A DNA stretch of 36,402 bases from an uncultured Pseudohongiella sp. (GCA_902531515.1 CACAEJ010000014.1:1-36402); one strand, 5' to 3'. Shown: positions 17,268 to 26,700, numbered from the stretch's first letter. Notes: generated by a model not told the origin, from the sequence alone. Program-made: numbers and translations.

Positions 17268-18476
17268 TTAGTGATCTCTTGCCAAATGCTGCGCTAGCAA
17301 GTCTTTACCGTAATCATTCCCGTTCGGAGTCCTCACTACCGTGTGAATATGATCCCGAGTTGGCACTCCAGCTGGGTTTTTGTGAAGGGTGCCGACCGGA
17401 CCTTGGTGGTCAAATTCTATTAATATAACCGGGCTATGGACTCGATAGTAAAAAACAGAATCATCCTTCGACTCACCCACCCAAGCAAAATAAGTATCAT
17501 CTATATGTTGTCCTATTTCTTCCATCGTCACCTCCGCATGAGGCTCTCTCAAAGCCCCCACAAACGAGCGGATGACATTCAACAGTTGAAGTCTTTGCTG
17601 ACTATTCAAATCACTTCCCTTAATCCCTTCGTAATCTAGAACCAAGTTATCCTGATTAGCGGCTGCCACCTGATCATTTCTTACCTTACTAGATTCGATC
17701 GTCGCCCGTTGCCTTTGTCCAGAATCAAGAGACTGCATTAATCTGAGGCCAGTATTTTGCTCCTCTTGCAATATATGATTTCCCAGATACATTCCCGCAT
17801 CGGCATATACCGGCTCACCGCCCCAAAACGCCGGTGTCATTACAACCTGGTCACCCAATACAAAATAATTGATGACTAAATGATGACCATCGAGTTGAAA
17901 ACCCCAGGGGTTGTCCGGCGATGGAATGCCCATCATCGTAATGTAGTACTTCTCGGTGCCATATCTAATAGGCTCACCGTTGACTTCAAAAAGTGTTTGC
18001 TCAGTTTTCATAATATTCTGCGTTTGTTCAAGTCCCTCAGCACTCAATGCGACAGCTAAAAGATTCCAGGCAGACTCCTTCTGATCTTCATTCATCTCCT
18101 CAAGACTTATCCCTCGTCGAGGAAAAATCCCTACATCAACGTTTGACCAATCCCGCCATTCTGGATCACTAATAGCAAAATGTACCCGCGAAAGATCAGC
18201 AGTACTCATAGTCGCTAAAAACCTTTCTGCCGCCTCCATAATCAGTGTAGTTTGCTGTCCTGTGGATTTGACCGGGAACAGCCCCTGAATAATTCCATCC
18301 GATGTCGTTACCCCCTGAAACGGCTGCCCAAGAGCCCTAGCAGCACCAGCGGAGAAATTGCCCTTTTGCTCAAGCAAGTTTGATGGATACTGGGACTGAG
18401 AATATGCGATGGTTGCCGCGGAAGAAATGGCAAGTATCGTGGCTACGACTTTTCTTATAATCTGCAGAGGTCTCAT
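17268..18476 (-). CDS. Exported DUF3500 protein
   Basis: A 402-residue protein with a Sec signal peptide ending near AYSQ (residue 26). The mature part matches the DUF3500 pattern: a W-x-D-W/PRRGISLEEM stretch, an YYITMMGIPSPDNPWGF segment, a GHHLVINYF motif and PAFWGGEPVYAD. The function of this family is unknown. A longer frame reaches an ATG at 18515; I prefer 18476 because it gives a normal signal peptide, though its ribosome site is weak. It sits directly upstream of the gamma-glutamyltransferase gene, suggesting a joint exported role. Confidence 0.85.
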   Translation of the reverse strand: MRPLQIIRKVVATILAISSAATIAYSQSQYPSNLLEQKGNFSAGAARALGQPFQGVTTSDGIIQGLFPVKSTGQQTTLIMEAAERFLATMSTADLSRVHFAISDPEWRDWSNVDVGIFPRRGISLEEMNEDQKESAWNLLAVALSAEGLEQTQNIMKTEQTLFEVNGEPIRYGTEKYYITMMGIPSPDNPWGFQLDGHHLVINYFVLGDQVVMTPAFWGGEPVYADAGMYLGNHILQEEQNTGLRLMQSLDSGQRQRATIESSKVRNDQVAAANQDNLVLDYEGIKGSDLNSQQRLQLLNVIRSFVGALREPHAEVTMEEIGQHIDDTYFAWVGESKDDSVFYYRVHSPVILIEFDHQGPVGTLHKNPAGVPTRDHIHTVVRTPNGNDYGKDLLAQHLARDH

Positions 18477-18568
18477 AATCGTGTCTCTATTTCGTTTTTC
18501 TGTCGTTATATACATGGGTTAAGAAGGCTAACTGCTCACGATCAAGTCTGCAAGATGAAGTTGGGCAT

Positions 18569-19954
18569 CTATTCATTCATTACGAGCTTCAATCTCTCAG
18601 GGTCTCGCCACACACCGCTTTGTAGTCTCCACACATAGACTATAGCGATCGCGAAGATCATCGCACAGAAGGTTAACCAGGATACTCGGGGGCCGAACTG
18701 CCAGACCAATATCACATAATACTGAGCAATCAGCATTGCCCAATGAAGCCCAACAGAAGTATACATGAGCCAGCGAGTGTCGCCTGCTCCCCGCAAGACT
18801 CCCCCTGAAATAATAATAATAGCGTCAGCCATTACATAGCTGGAGAGACCTATCATCATAAAAGCTGCTAGTTCGCGAATTTCGGAAAAATTCCCCTCTG
18901 GCGGTGAAAAAACCTCAACCAATGGAAACCGAAAGCTGATATACAGTATCGCAAGAACCGCCGAGTAAAAGATGCCAAGAAAAAAAGCAGCGGACATAAC
19001 CTCATCTGTCCGAGCCATGTCATTAGCCCCGACAAATCGTCCTATCAAGCTAATCACCCCAATGTTTAAACCGATCATGGGAACGAACGACAGTAAATCC
19101 CAATTGAATACAATGGCAGCTGAAGCGCCCTCCACCACTCCATAGCCCTGAAACATAAGGAGGAAGAGATTGAAAGCGGCAACGTTCAGAAATAACTCTA
19201 GCCCTGAGGGAAAACCTAGCCTCCAAAAACGGCGAAGCACCCCCCAATCAACATGAAAAGAATTCATAACAAAGAATTTCACACGGTTTTCCCTTTCCAT
19301 ATAAAAGAGAATAAAAAGCAGGCATGCCAGGGCACTCGCGATTATTGTCGATACTCCGGCCCCTATGATACCAAGCGCCGGTAACCCCAACTTTCCAAAG
19401 ACCATGACATAACATAAAGGTACATTAAAAACCAAGCCACATACATCACAGAGCATCACTACTCTAGTCCGACCAATACCCGCAAAATAAGACGACAGAC
19501 AAGTCTTAGTTAAGGTAACGACTACCCCGAGCATCAAGATAATGTAATAAGTCTTTTCTAATTCGACTTGGACAGGGTCATGACCTACATTTTCAAATAT
19601 ACCAGACACAAAATAGGTTATGACCACCAAGGCCGGCGAGCACATTACCGTTATCACGATCCCTTGCGTAACAACTTTTGAACACTTACCAATCTCACCC
19701 GCTCCCAAATACTGAGCGGTAAGCGCATTCGCGTAAGATAGCAGTCCAGTAAAAAAACAAAATGAGAAAAAAGCCGCGACTCCTCCCCCCAGGGCTGCTG
19801 CCATATGAACAGAGTCAATTTGCGACATAAAGTAGCGATCTGTAAAAATCATGACCGCAAACGTGCCCTGAGAGACAACCATCGGCAAAGCAATTCTCGC
19901 CAACTCCATCAGGGTTTCTTTTCTGAATTGAAATCTGGATAAAAACATAAACAA
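18569..19954 (-). CDS. MATE-family efflux transporter
   Basis: A 461-residue polytopic protein of the MATE fold (about 12 helices in two related halves). The first half opens with the family pattern ELARIALPMVVSQ and FTDRYFM; the second half repeats the bundle after about residue 230 (WGVLRRFWRLGFPSGLEL). MATE pumps export organic cations or drugs in exchange for Na+ or H+. ATGs at residues 1, 3 and 16 are possible starts and none has a strong ribosome site. It lies between the crotonase gene (48 bp upstream) and the DUF3500 gene. Confidence 0.9.
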   Translation of the reverse strand: MFMFLSRFQFRKETLMELARIALPMVVSQGTFAVMIFTDRYFMSQIDSVHMAAALGGGVAAFFSFCFFTGLLSYANALTAQYLGAGEIGKCSKVVTQGIVITVMCSPALVVITYFVSGIFENVGHDPVQVELEKTYYIILMLGVVVTLTKTCLSSYFAGIGRTRVVMLCDVCGLVFNVPLCYVMVFGKLGLPALGIIGAGVSTIIASALACLLFILFYMERENRVKFFVMNSFHVDWGVLRRFWRLGFPSGLELFLNVAAFNLFLLMFQGYGVVEGASAAIVFNWDLLSFVPMIGLNIGVISLIGRFVGANDMARTDEVMSAAFFLGIFYSAVLAILYISFRFPLVEVFSPPEGNFSEIRELAAFMMIGLSSYVMADAIIIISGGVLRGAGDTRWLMYTSVGLHWAMLIAQYYVILVWQFGPRVSWLTFCAMIFAIAIVYVWRLQSGVWRDPERLKLVMNE

Positions 19955-20002
19955 AACCCAGCCGCCAAGTCGACGACTCGGTTAACTCACAAGTCCTTAA
20001 TT

Positions 20003-20779
20003 TTATTTAGTCTTTCGCAAGAACGACTCACGCGCTTTCTTGAAGTCTTCTCCTAGAGTCGCTAAAGCATTCTGATCGCCGTCCATATGCATTATGCCAG
20101 AATTAGCCAACTGAATTGCATTTATGCTGCGTTTTATCATTTGTGCTGCCATTGCAGGCCTATCAGCATAAAACTTGGCAAGTTCAATCACTCTTGAATC
20201 TAAAGATTTTTCATCAACAACCTCATCAATAAATCCCCAGGTTAAGAGATCATCAGCCTTCTCTAAATCTCCGCCCATTAACAAACGTTTTGCGATAGAA
20301 GGACCAACAAGGTTGTAACATAAAGGTAGAGCTCCCCAGCTAAGATTCATACCAAGCTTCACCTCAGGATAACCAAGAACTGCATTGCTAGAAGCAACGC
20401 GAAAGTCACAAGCCGACGGTATGCATGCTCCTCCTCCCGCTGCTGCGCCATGCAAAGAAGCAATAGTCACTTGATTGATACCAAGAACAGCTTCGATTAA
20501 CTCCCTTCCAATCTGAGTAGCACGACTCCTCAAAAGCAAACCACCCGAATCACCAACTTTCCATCGCTCTTCATCCTTCAGGTCGGCTCCTACACAAAAA
20601 TGCTTCCCTTGGCCTTTTACAATTACTACTCGGGTCTTAGTGTCATACTTGAATGTGTTTGCAGCCTCAATAATTTCTCTCATCAGCGACAAACTGAGCG
20701 CGTTACCACAGTCCGGTCTGTTAAGGGTTAGCGTTGCGATTTGGACATCCTTGTCAATTTCTAAATATTTATAAGTCAT
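20003..20779 (-). CDS. Crotonase-family (enoyl-CoA hydratase/isomerase) protein
   Basis: A 258-residue cytoplasmic crotonase-fold protein acting on acyl-CoA esters. Seen: LNRPDCGNALS (19-29), the CoA-binding HFCVGADL (60-67) and the oxyanion-loop segment HGAAAGGGAC. One catalytic Glu of the hydratase pair is kept (Glu139 in GYPEVKLG, equivalent to rat Glu164), but the position of rat Glu144 holds Cys119. A standard hydratase is therefore unlikely; isomerase, hydrolase, dehalogenase or lyase activity would fit better. It is 10 bp downstream of the DUF418 gene, so the two are probably co-transcribed. Confidence 0.9.
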   Translation of the reverse strand: MTYKYLEIDKDVQIATLTLNRPDCGNALSLSLMREIIEAANTFKYDTKTRVVIVKGQGKHFCVGADLKDEERWKVGDSGGLLLRSRATQIGRELIEAVLGINQVTIASLHGAAAGGGACIPSACDFRVASSNAVLGYPEVKLGMNLSWGALPLCYNLVGPSIAKRLLMGGDLEKADDLLTWGFIDEVVDEKSLDSRVIELAKFYADRPAMAAQMIKRSINAIQLANSGIMHMDGDQNALATLGEDFKKARESFLRKTK

Positions 20780-20789
20780 CGATTTAAAA

Positions 20790-22121
20790 TTAGGCTGCTA
20801 TTTTTCTAAAAGGTTGTCGTTTGCGATAAGTGAGGCTGCGCCATAACCATTCAGCCGGACCAAAACGGTATTTCTCTAACCAAGCTACACTGTATATGAT
20901 CTGAAAAATCCAGATAACGAGAACAACGAGGTAAATTTCATATCGCTGTAGTTTTCCCCAAAGCCCAAAACCAAATCCAAGAAAGATCGTATTGCATATA
21001 ATAGTCTGAGCCAGATAATTTGTTAACGTCATTTGACCAACGCACGAAAGAGCACGAAGTAGCCCCGAAAAAATATTAAGCTTACAGCAAATCATGACCA
21101 TACCTATATAGCCTAACGCCATGGCTAGTCGCCCTAAGTCATAGGTTGGCCTCAATGCCGGCGCCAAAAAAGGTTCAAAACCGCCACTTACGAAAGTAAT
21201 CATTTCCCAAGAATTGACAAACAGACCCACGCCGAACCCTACGATCGTCGCCATGACATAAAAACTCAAGTCGCGTGAGGCATCAAAAATTTTCCACTTC
21301 ATGAGAGCCATCCCCAACAACATCATTGCCGCAGCATCCCAAAAAGCGCTAAACAAAAAGATAACTGTCTGAAAAATGATATTGATTTGTGCGGTGAATA
21401 TAAAATTTTCAACGTAACCTTTACTCCGAATACTCGTTTCGATTGCAATTTGTTCTGGCGACGCCAGCTGAGCCTCCAAGTAGGAATCCCAATTTTCGAG
21501 AGCTTGATATTGCGCCTCTGAAAGTTCTGTCCCAGACGGCTGGCGAAGAACCTCTTGATAATCAGCATAAATAGACTCAGTGCCAAAATACGACGCAACA
21601 TGGATTAAACCAAGAAACACAAAAAGTGCCATAGAACAAAGTGCTAGCTTAAACGCAGATAGGTCCTTGAAGAAATACAACAGCAGACCGGTCACTCCAT
21701 ATGCGTAAAGTATATCTCCGACCCATAAGAATATATAAGCATTTATCAACCCGAATCCAATCAAAAGCCGGGTTCGCCTGTAGAAAAGAGATTTCAATGT
21801 CTCTTTGCCAACGCTAGGCTTTTCTAAGAAAATGAGCAACCCGGCACCAAATAGCATAGAAAATATTGCCCTAAATGCACCCTCAGCCCAAATATCGACT
21901 AACATGGCCGTAGCCAGATTTAACCCCGATATACCATTGTTTGCTGATGGATCGTAGTAGGCAGCCAACGGACCAGAGAAGGCGATTATATTAAGCAACA
22001 AAATCCCTAGCAGAGCAAAACCACGGAGAGTATCGATGGACCGTATCCTTTGTGATTCAGTTACCGGCTCATAGAGTACAGGTTTGTGGATGGAAACTTT
22101 ATCTTGTGCAGAACTATTCAT
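20790..22121 (-). CDS. DUF418-domain membrane protein (YeiB-like)
   Basis: A 443-residue polytopic inner-membrane protein. The N-terminus has the family pattern RIRSIDTLRGFALLGILLLN, and the C-terminal DUF418 domain is clear (GQMTLTNYLAQTIIC near 355, then a W-x-x-x-F/GPAEWLWRSLTY tail). The family is related to acyltransferase-like membrane proteins and its role is not known; transport has been suggested. The ATG at 22121 has no evident ribosome site. It is the first gene of a minus-strand group with the crotonase and MATE genes and is divergent from quinoprotein 3 across a 145 bp gap. Confidence 0.9.
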   Translation of the reverse strand: MNSSAQDKVSIHKPVLYEPVTESQRIRSIDTLRGFALLGILLLNIIAFSGPLAAYYDPSANNGISGLNLATAMLVDIWAEGAFRAIFSMLFGAGLLIFLEKPSVGKETLKSLFYRRTRLLIGFGLINAYIFLWVGDILYAYGVTGLLLYFFKDLSAFKLALCSMALFVFLGLIHVASYFGTESIYADYQEVLRQPSGTELSEAQYQALENWDSYLEAQLASPEQIAIETSIRSKGYVENFIFTAQINIIFQTVIFLFSAFWDAAAMMLLGMALMKWKIFDASRDLSFYVMATIVGFGVGLFVNSWEMITFVSGGFEPFLAPALRPTYDLGRLAMALGYIGMVMICCKLNIFSGLLRALSCVGQMTLTNYLAQTIICNTIFLGFGFGLWGKLQRYEIYLVVLVIWIFQIIYSVAWLEKYRFGPAEWLWRSLTYRKRQPFRKIAA

Positions 22122-22266
22122 GCGAATAGCATAAAATTTTATATCCTTGTTATCAATAAACCTTAAATGTAAGCATCATGAATTTCAAATTTACAAAAAC
22201 CAATCTGGACTCGTACCTGAAGGGAGTTTAAGCTTGGATATACCTTAGTTATAAAAGAAAAACTAC

Positions 22267-24297
22267 ATGAGAAAATTTCTATTCCTGCTTTTCGTAATTT
22301 CCGGATGTTCACCAGAGGCTGAGAAAAACGCATCTATGGATCAGAATTGGGATACCTATTTAGGTGATCCCGGCAGATCTCATTTCTCTCCTTTATCAGA
22401 AATCACTCGAGAGAATGCGGCACAACTAGAACTTGCGTGGTCGTACGACTCAGGAGAGCCGCGAGAAGGTAGCTCAACGATGTACACAAGTCCATTAGTT
22501 GTCAACGGAGTGCTGTATGGACTATCACCAAAACTTATTGCTTTTGCTTTAGACGCGGCAACCGGAGAGGAACTCTGGCGCTCAAACTACGTTGGTCCAG
22601 GCGCGGCTCAGAGAGGCTTAATGTGGTGGGAAGACGGAGAAGAGAGGCGGGTAATCTACCCTGCTGGAAGCGAGTTAATTGCTCTCAATGCAGACACCGG
22701 AGAACCAATTAGAAGTTTTGGGGTAAATGGTAGAATAAATCTCAAACCCGAGGACAAAGAGGTTCCATTCTTTACCAGTGTTCCAGGGGTAGTTTTTGAA
22801 GACAAACTCATTCTAGGCTTCTCAACGGCTGAAAGTGCAAACTCTCAGGCAGGTATGATTAGAGCATTTGACGCTCGCTCAGGAGCAGAAGTTTGGCGGT
22901 TTAATAGTCTGCCTCGGGAAGGTGGGCTCGGGTCGGACACCTGGGAGGAGGGATCACTTGAGGATTCTGGAGGAGCGAATAATTGGACCGGAATGGCCCT
23001 TGATGAACAGCGTGGCATGTTATTCGTTCCCACTGGATCTGCCACACCCGACTTTTATGGGGCCTCAAGAACGGGAGACAATTTATTTGCAAACAGCCTA
23101 ATCGCCCTCGATGCTAGGACGGGCGATTATCGTTGGCACTATCAAACCGTTCGACATGATTTGTGGGACAGAGACTTACCCTCGCCCCCAACCTTAGTCC
23201 AGTTAGAGAGAGACGGTGCACTAATCGATGCTGTCGCTCTAACCACAAAATCAGGCCACCTGTTCCTCTTTAATCGAGACACTGGTGAATCTTTATATGA
23301 AATTTATGAAGAGGAAGGATTAACAAGTTCTTTGCCGGGTGAAGTAGTTTCTCCAACCCAACCGGTCTCCTCCGTCGCATTTACCAGACAAGAATTTGAA
23401 CTCACTACGCGTAATCAAGAGTCTATTGATTATGTGTCAGAATTAATTGAACCTCTCGACCAGAGACCATGGGCTCCTCCAACCACCGCGGGTGTTCTTT
23501 TCTATCCAGCGTATGATGGCGGGGCCGAATGGGGTGGATCAGCATACTTACCGAGTGACCACAAACTAATTTTAAACGCGCAGGAGATTGGCGGTATTTT
23601 GAGGGTCTATGAGAGGCCTCCTGGTTTTGCGACGGGTCTTTATTCTGAAAATTGCGGTGCTTGTCATGGCGCCGACAGAACAGGAACAGACAGAGGGCCG
23701 AGTCTTTTAGACATAGCTGCGCGGATTTCAACCTCGCAAATTAATAGTATAGTTCGTGAAGGAAGGGGGAACATGCCTGGCTTTGCAAACTTGGAAGGCT
23801 ATGAGCGAGGCGCAATCGTGGGCTACCTTCGGAATCCTGATATGGTGGATCTTCAAGACCCTACTCAAGAAGTCGACTATGCCTTCGCAGGTTACCTTCG
23901 GGTAAGAGACCAGGACGGTCTGCCTGGAAATACTCCTCCTTGGGGAACGCTCAATTCGATCGACTTAGCATCCGGAGAAATAGACTGGCAAATAAATTTT
24001 GGGAATTATCCAAGCCATCCTGATTTGAACTGGGGCGCTGAAAGTTATGGCGGGCCAGTAGTCACAGAGTCAGGTTTAATCTTTATTGCAGCCACACCAG
24101 ATAAGATGTTTCGCGTCTATGACGTCAAAGACGGCTCTATTTTATGGGAATACGAACTATCAGCTGCGGGTTTTGCAACACCAGCTATGTACAGTGTTGA
24201 TGGTAAACAGTATGTCGTTATAGCAGCGGGAGGCGGACGAATGGGACCTCCGTCTGGATCTGAATATTTTGCTTTCAGTTTACCCAAGCTTAACTAG
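22267..24297 (+). CDS. PQQ-dependent dehydrogenase 3 with inserted cytochrome c domain
   Basis: A 676-residue quinoprotein lipoprotein. A lipobox (VISGC, Cys14, then Ser) implies lipid anchoring, probably to the outer membrane. The propeller entry motif (WDTYLG...HFSPLSEI) and blade motifs (ALDARTGDYRW) match quinoproteins 1 and 2. Between late blades, at about 455-530, lies a c-type cytochrome domain with Cys463-x-x-Cys466-His467 and a likely Met ligand in GNMPGF. Heme fusion lets electrons pass within the protein. The family segment reads RHDLWDRDLPSPPT, with Arg in place of the first His. No clear Shine-Dalgarno precedes the ATG, but the signal sequence fixes the start. It appears monocistronic. 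Confidence 0.92.
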   Translation: MRKFLFLLFVISGCSPEAEKNASMDQNWDTYLGDPGRSHFSPLSEITRENAAQLELAWSYDSGEPREGSSTMYTSPLVVNGVLYGLSPKLIAFALDAATGEELWRSNYVGPGAAQRGLMWWEDGEERRVIYPAGSELIALNADTGEPIRSFGVNGRINLKPEDKEVPFFTSVPGVVFEDKLILGFSTAESANSQAGMIRAFDARSGAEVWRFNSLPREGGLGSDTWEEGSLEDSGGANNWTGMALDEQRGMLFVPTGSATPDFYGASRTGDNLFANSLIALDARTGDYRWHYQTVRHDLWDRDLPSPPTLVQLERDGALIDAVALTTKSGHLFLFNRDTGESLYEIYEEEGLTSSLPGEVVSPTQPVSSVAFTRQEFELTTRNQESIDYVSELIEPLDQRPWAPPTTAGVLFYPAYDGGAEWGGSAYLPSDHKLILNAQEIGGILRVYERPPGFATGLYSENCGACHGADRTGTDRGPSLLDIAARISTSQINSIVREGRGNMPGFANLEGYERGAIVGYLRNPDMVDLQDPTQEVDYAFAGYLRVRDQDGLPGNTPPWGTLNSIDLASGEIDWQINFGNYPSHPDLNWGAESYGGPVVTESGLIFIAATPDKMFRVYDVKDGSILWEYELSAAGFATPAMYSVDGKQYVVIAAGGGRMGPPSGSEYFAFSLPKLN

Positions 24298-24315
24298 GTC
24301 ATCTACAATAAAGCG

Positions 24316-24331
24316 AAACTAGTCTTAGTTT
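24316..24331. terminator. Weak hairpin between convergent genes
   Basis: AAACTA-GTCT-TAGTTT is a perfect 6+6 base inverted repeat in the 71 bp gap between the convergent ends of quinoprotein 3 and the exported DUF6152-neighbour protein. The stem is AT-rich and no U-run follows on either strand, so a terminator role rests on position alone. Confidence 0.25.
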
Positions 24332-24368
24332 AAAAACTTAATCTCGCCTCTACTATTCCAAAACTGAA

Positions 24369-25355
24369 TTACCTTGACCAGCTGGGTAGCCATGTATCGT
24401 CTTCTTCGCCGTTTGCTTCTTGTTTTCTCGCACCGCTGAGCATCAAGGGCATGGCATAATTGGCTTCGTGACAAGCATACTCATAGACATCGTCATTGGT
24501 AAGTTGCATCTCAACAACAGCAGTAAATTTATCTTCAAACATTTCCCGGTCTTCAACGGTCCACTCATACTCTAAGCGTTGTTCATCAAGACGTGTAAAC
24601 CTCTCGGTCAGAACCATGTTTTCGCCAGTACCACTGAAACGGCTCAAATGTGTGAAATTTTTTGTGGTCACAACAAAAGTATTACCGTCCCAAAAACCCT
24701 TTGAGTCACCTTTCCACAGGCGCATATCCTCAGGCAAATCAGGAGCACTGTTTTCTGTTGGAATTATCCGATGGTCGTTTACCATTTCAACCATGATTGC
24801 GACATGATCTTCGGTTTGAACTAACTTCATAATATTGTTGTAAGCACCAGAACGCATTGGAGGACCAGCATTAAATCCGAGAATGCAGCGGTCATATAAG
24901 TTACGATCCTCTGGCCCCTCTGGCGAACGACTTTGCAATACGCGAAAGTAGGCTGCGGTTTCCCTACCCCTGGCCGTCATTCCCGGCATGCGCCCATTGT
25001 TAGGATAAATTAATTGAGAGGTTCGCATCGTAGTCGTCATGCGAGTGCCCTGGTCTAAGTAGAACTGGTTATATCCAACATCCAGATCTTGTTGATCATA
25101 CTCACCGTCGAAATCAGCAGAAGCACGAGCCTGTCGACCCGCTATAACCGCTGCTTCAAATTCCTCTACCTCTTCGGGTGTAAGAAATTCTTTTTCGGAG
25201 AAGGACGCGGGACGTTGAAAAGGAGTCACTGTTCTAAAATCCCAGTTACCCTGGAGACTGGGTTTACCCCATTTTGTCATTGGAACATCTCCTAAACTTC
25301 CCAAAGACACCAGTCCTGAAAACAGGCCTACACTTAATGAAGTTAATATCTTCAT
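24369..25355 (-). CDS. Exported protein of unknown function (paralogue A)
   Basis: A 328-residue protein with an N-terminal signal segment (cleavage near residue 22). I do not recognise a named family. The mature part opens with LQGNWDF and has a WDGNTFVVTTKNF motif, then a run like ERFTRLDEQRLEYEWTVEDREMF, all of which have counterparts in the next upstream gene, so the two are distant paralogues. The β-rich pattern and paired Cys (DRCILG and YACHEA) suggest a periplasmic domain. It is the last gene of a three-gene unit with paralogue B and the DUF6152 protein, 29 bp after paralogue B. Confidence 0.8.
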   Translation of the reverse strand: MKILTSLSVGLFSGLVSLGSLGDVPMTKWGKPSLQGNWDFRTVTPFQRPASFSEKEFLTPEEVEEFEAAVIAGRQARASADFDGEYDQQDLDVGYNQFYLDQGTRMTTTMRTSQLIYPNNGRMPGMTARGRETAAYFRVLQSRSPEGPEDRNLYDRCILGFNAGPPMRSGAYNNIMKLVQTEDHVAIMVEMVNDHRIIPTENSAPDLPEDMRLWKGDSKGFWDGNTFVVTTKNFTHLSRFSGTGENMVLTERFTRLDEQRLEYEWTVEDREMFEDKFTAVVEMQLTNDDVYEYACHEANYAMPLMLSGARKQEANGEEDDTWLPSWSR

Positions 25356-25384
25356 AAAAATTTCCTCGTCATCAAATTCCTATT

Positions 25385-26245
25385 CTAAGCGTCTTCTCGG
25401 ACGCTTCCATCTAAAGCCTTCGGTCCGTCGTAGCCTCTGCGCAAATGGTCGTAGAGAAGGTCTTCACCAAATTCAACGCACTTATACTCTAATAATCGCG
25501 CTCCATCTTCCATTCTTCGATACAGCGGTATCTTTATTTTCCAAGGCCTACTGAATACGTCTGGGTCGTCGATAGTCGCCTCGTACTGAATGCGATTTTC
25601 ATCCACAAGGGTGTAGCGTTCCTCTACTACTAGATCCGCGCCGTGATAATTCCCAGACGCATCCAACCACGTATCTGGGACCTGTTTTGTCACATTTACT
25701 ACCAATGTTTCGTTCTCCCAGTGGCCCAACGAATAACCCATCCATGAAGGTAATGGGGCCTCTGTTCCCGGCCTGTCCATAAAAATAGTACGGCTATTGC
25801 TGCCAAACTCATAGGCGATAAATATTTCGGTATCCGTCTGCAGGATCTGAAATGGCCAAGGCATATATGTCGACCGAGGAACACCCGGGATGTAGCATTT
25901 TGCAACCGGATCTAAATTCGTCCAGTCAGATCGATTTTGATCTCTTCTTTCAAGCGCCTCGGGCAAGTAGGGAATCTCACCGCCCTCGACAACGCTTATG
26001 CCTGCGGGAATTCCTCCTAGGGCTCCCAGTATGTTCGTAACTGGCATTTTGCTCGCAGTATGACCCTCCAAATTCCAACTCGCTGTATTCATAGTCTGCC
26101 AAATTCCGCTCAAATCAGGTGGGTCTAAGCTTACAACAGGCGCTGCTATGTTCGATTCTGAAGTTTGCTCTTGGGTGCATCCTAGCAGGGAGATCACAGT
26201 CAGAGACACCATGCTTGCAAACAGAGATTTTCGCAGTCTTATCAC
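25385..26245 (-). CDS. Lipoprotein of unknown function (paralogue B)
   Basis: A 286-residue lipoprotein: lipobox SLLGC with Cys23, followed by Thr. The mature part starts with DLSGIWQT and carries WENETLVVNVTKQV, then an EERYTLVDENRIQYEATIDD segment, matching paralogue A in order and spacing. A Cys pair (AKCYIPG and EYKCVEF) is shared in position with paralogue A. Function unknown. It lies 14 bp downstream of the DUF6152 gene and 29 bp before paralogue A, so the three probably form one transcript and may act as one envelope complex. Confidence 0.82.
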   Translation of the reverse strand: MIRLRKSLFASMVSLTVISLLGCTQEQTSESNIAAPVVSLDPPDLSGIWQTMNTASWNLEGHTASKMPVTNILGALGGIPAGISVVEGGEIPYLPEALERRDQNRSDWTNLDPVAKCYIPGVPRSTYMPWPFQILQTDTEIFIAYEFGSNSRTIFMDRPGTEAPLPSWMGYSLGHWENETLVVNVTKQVPDTWLDASGNYHGADLVVEERYTLVDENRIQYEATIDDPDVFSRPWKIKIPLYRRMEDGARLLEYKCVEFGEDLLYDHLRRGYDGPKALDGSVREDA

Positions 26246-26259
26246 CTCAATTTCCTCGG

Positions 26260-26700
26260 TTATTGGTCATCATCTTCAGGGAAACCACCCGGAGGCGCAC
26301 CCACACCGGAAGAGCCCATAAAAATACTCCGGCCATCGGGAAAAGTAATGTCGCGACCACTTCCACGACATTTTGGAATACAGTCCGGGTCTTTACTTTG
26401 ATATCCCCGAACTAAAATTTCCGTGCCAATTTGAAGAATTTTATCTGTCAGCCCCTGACGAAGAAGCGTATTTGGCGTTCCGCCTTCCAACATCCACTCC
26501 TCTCGTGTTCCATCGTCAAGTACGGCAGTCATATGCAACCAACTGTGGGGATTCACCCATTCCATTCGAGTTATTTCTCCTCTGAGTCTGATTGGCTTGT
26601 CGATATCAAATTCTGACGAAAAAGCGTGGTGCCCTTGAATAGGAGACTGCAGACAAATCGTTGCGCCGATTAATGTGGTCAAAGCAAGGAATCGTTTCAT
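26260..26700 (-). CDS. Exported DUF6152 protein
   Basis: A 146-residue exported protein with a signal peptide ending near IQG (residue 23), followed by HHAFSSEFD. The DUF6152 hallmarks are present: RLRGEITRMEWVNPHSW and LEGGTPNTLLRQG, predicted to form a small beta-barrel of the OB type. Function unknown. Two Cys (DCIPKC) and the His-rich mature N-terminus could bind a metal, but this is a guess. It is the first gene of the three-gene minus-strand unit, divergent from the MBL/SMP-30 operon across 169 bp. Confidence 0.85.
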   Translation of the reverse strand: MKRFLALTTLIGATICLQSPIQGHHAFSSEFDIDKPIRLRGEITRMEWVNPHSWLHMTAVLDDGTREEWMLEGGTPNTLLRQGLTDKILQIGTEILVRGYQSKDPDCIPKCRGSGRDITFPDGRSIFMGSSGVGAPPGGFPEDDDQ

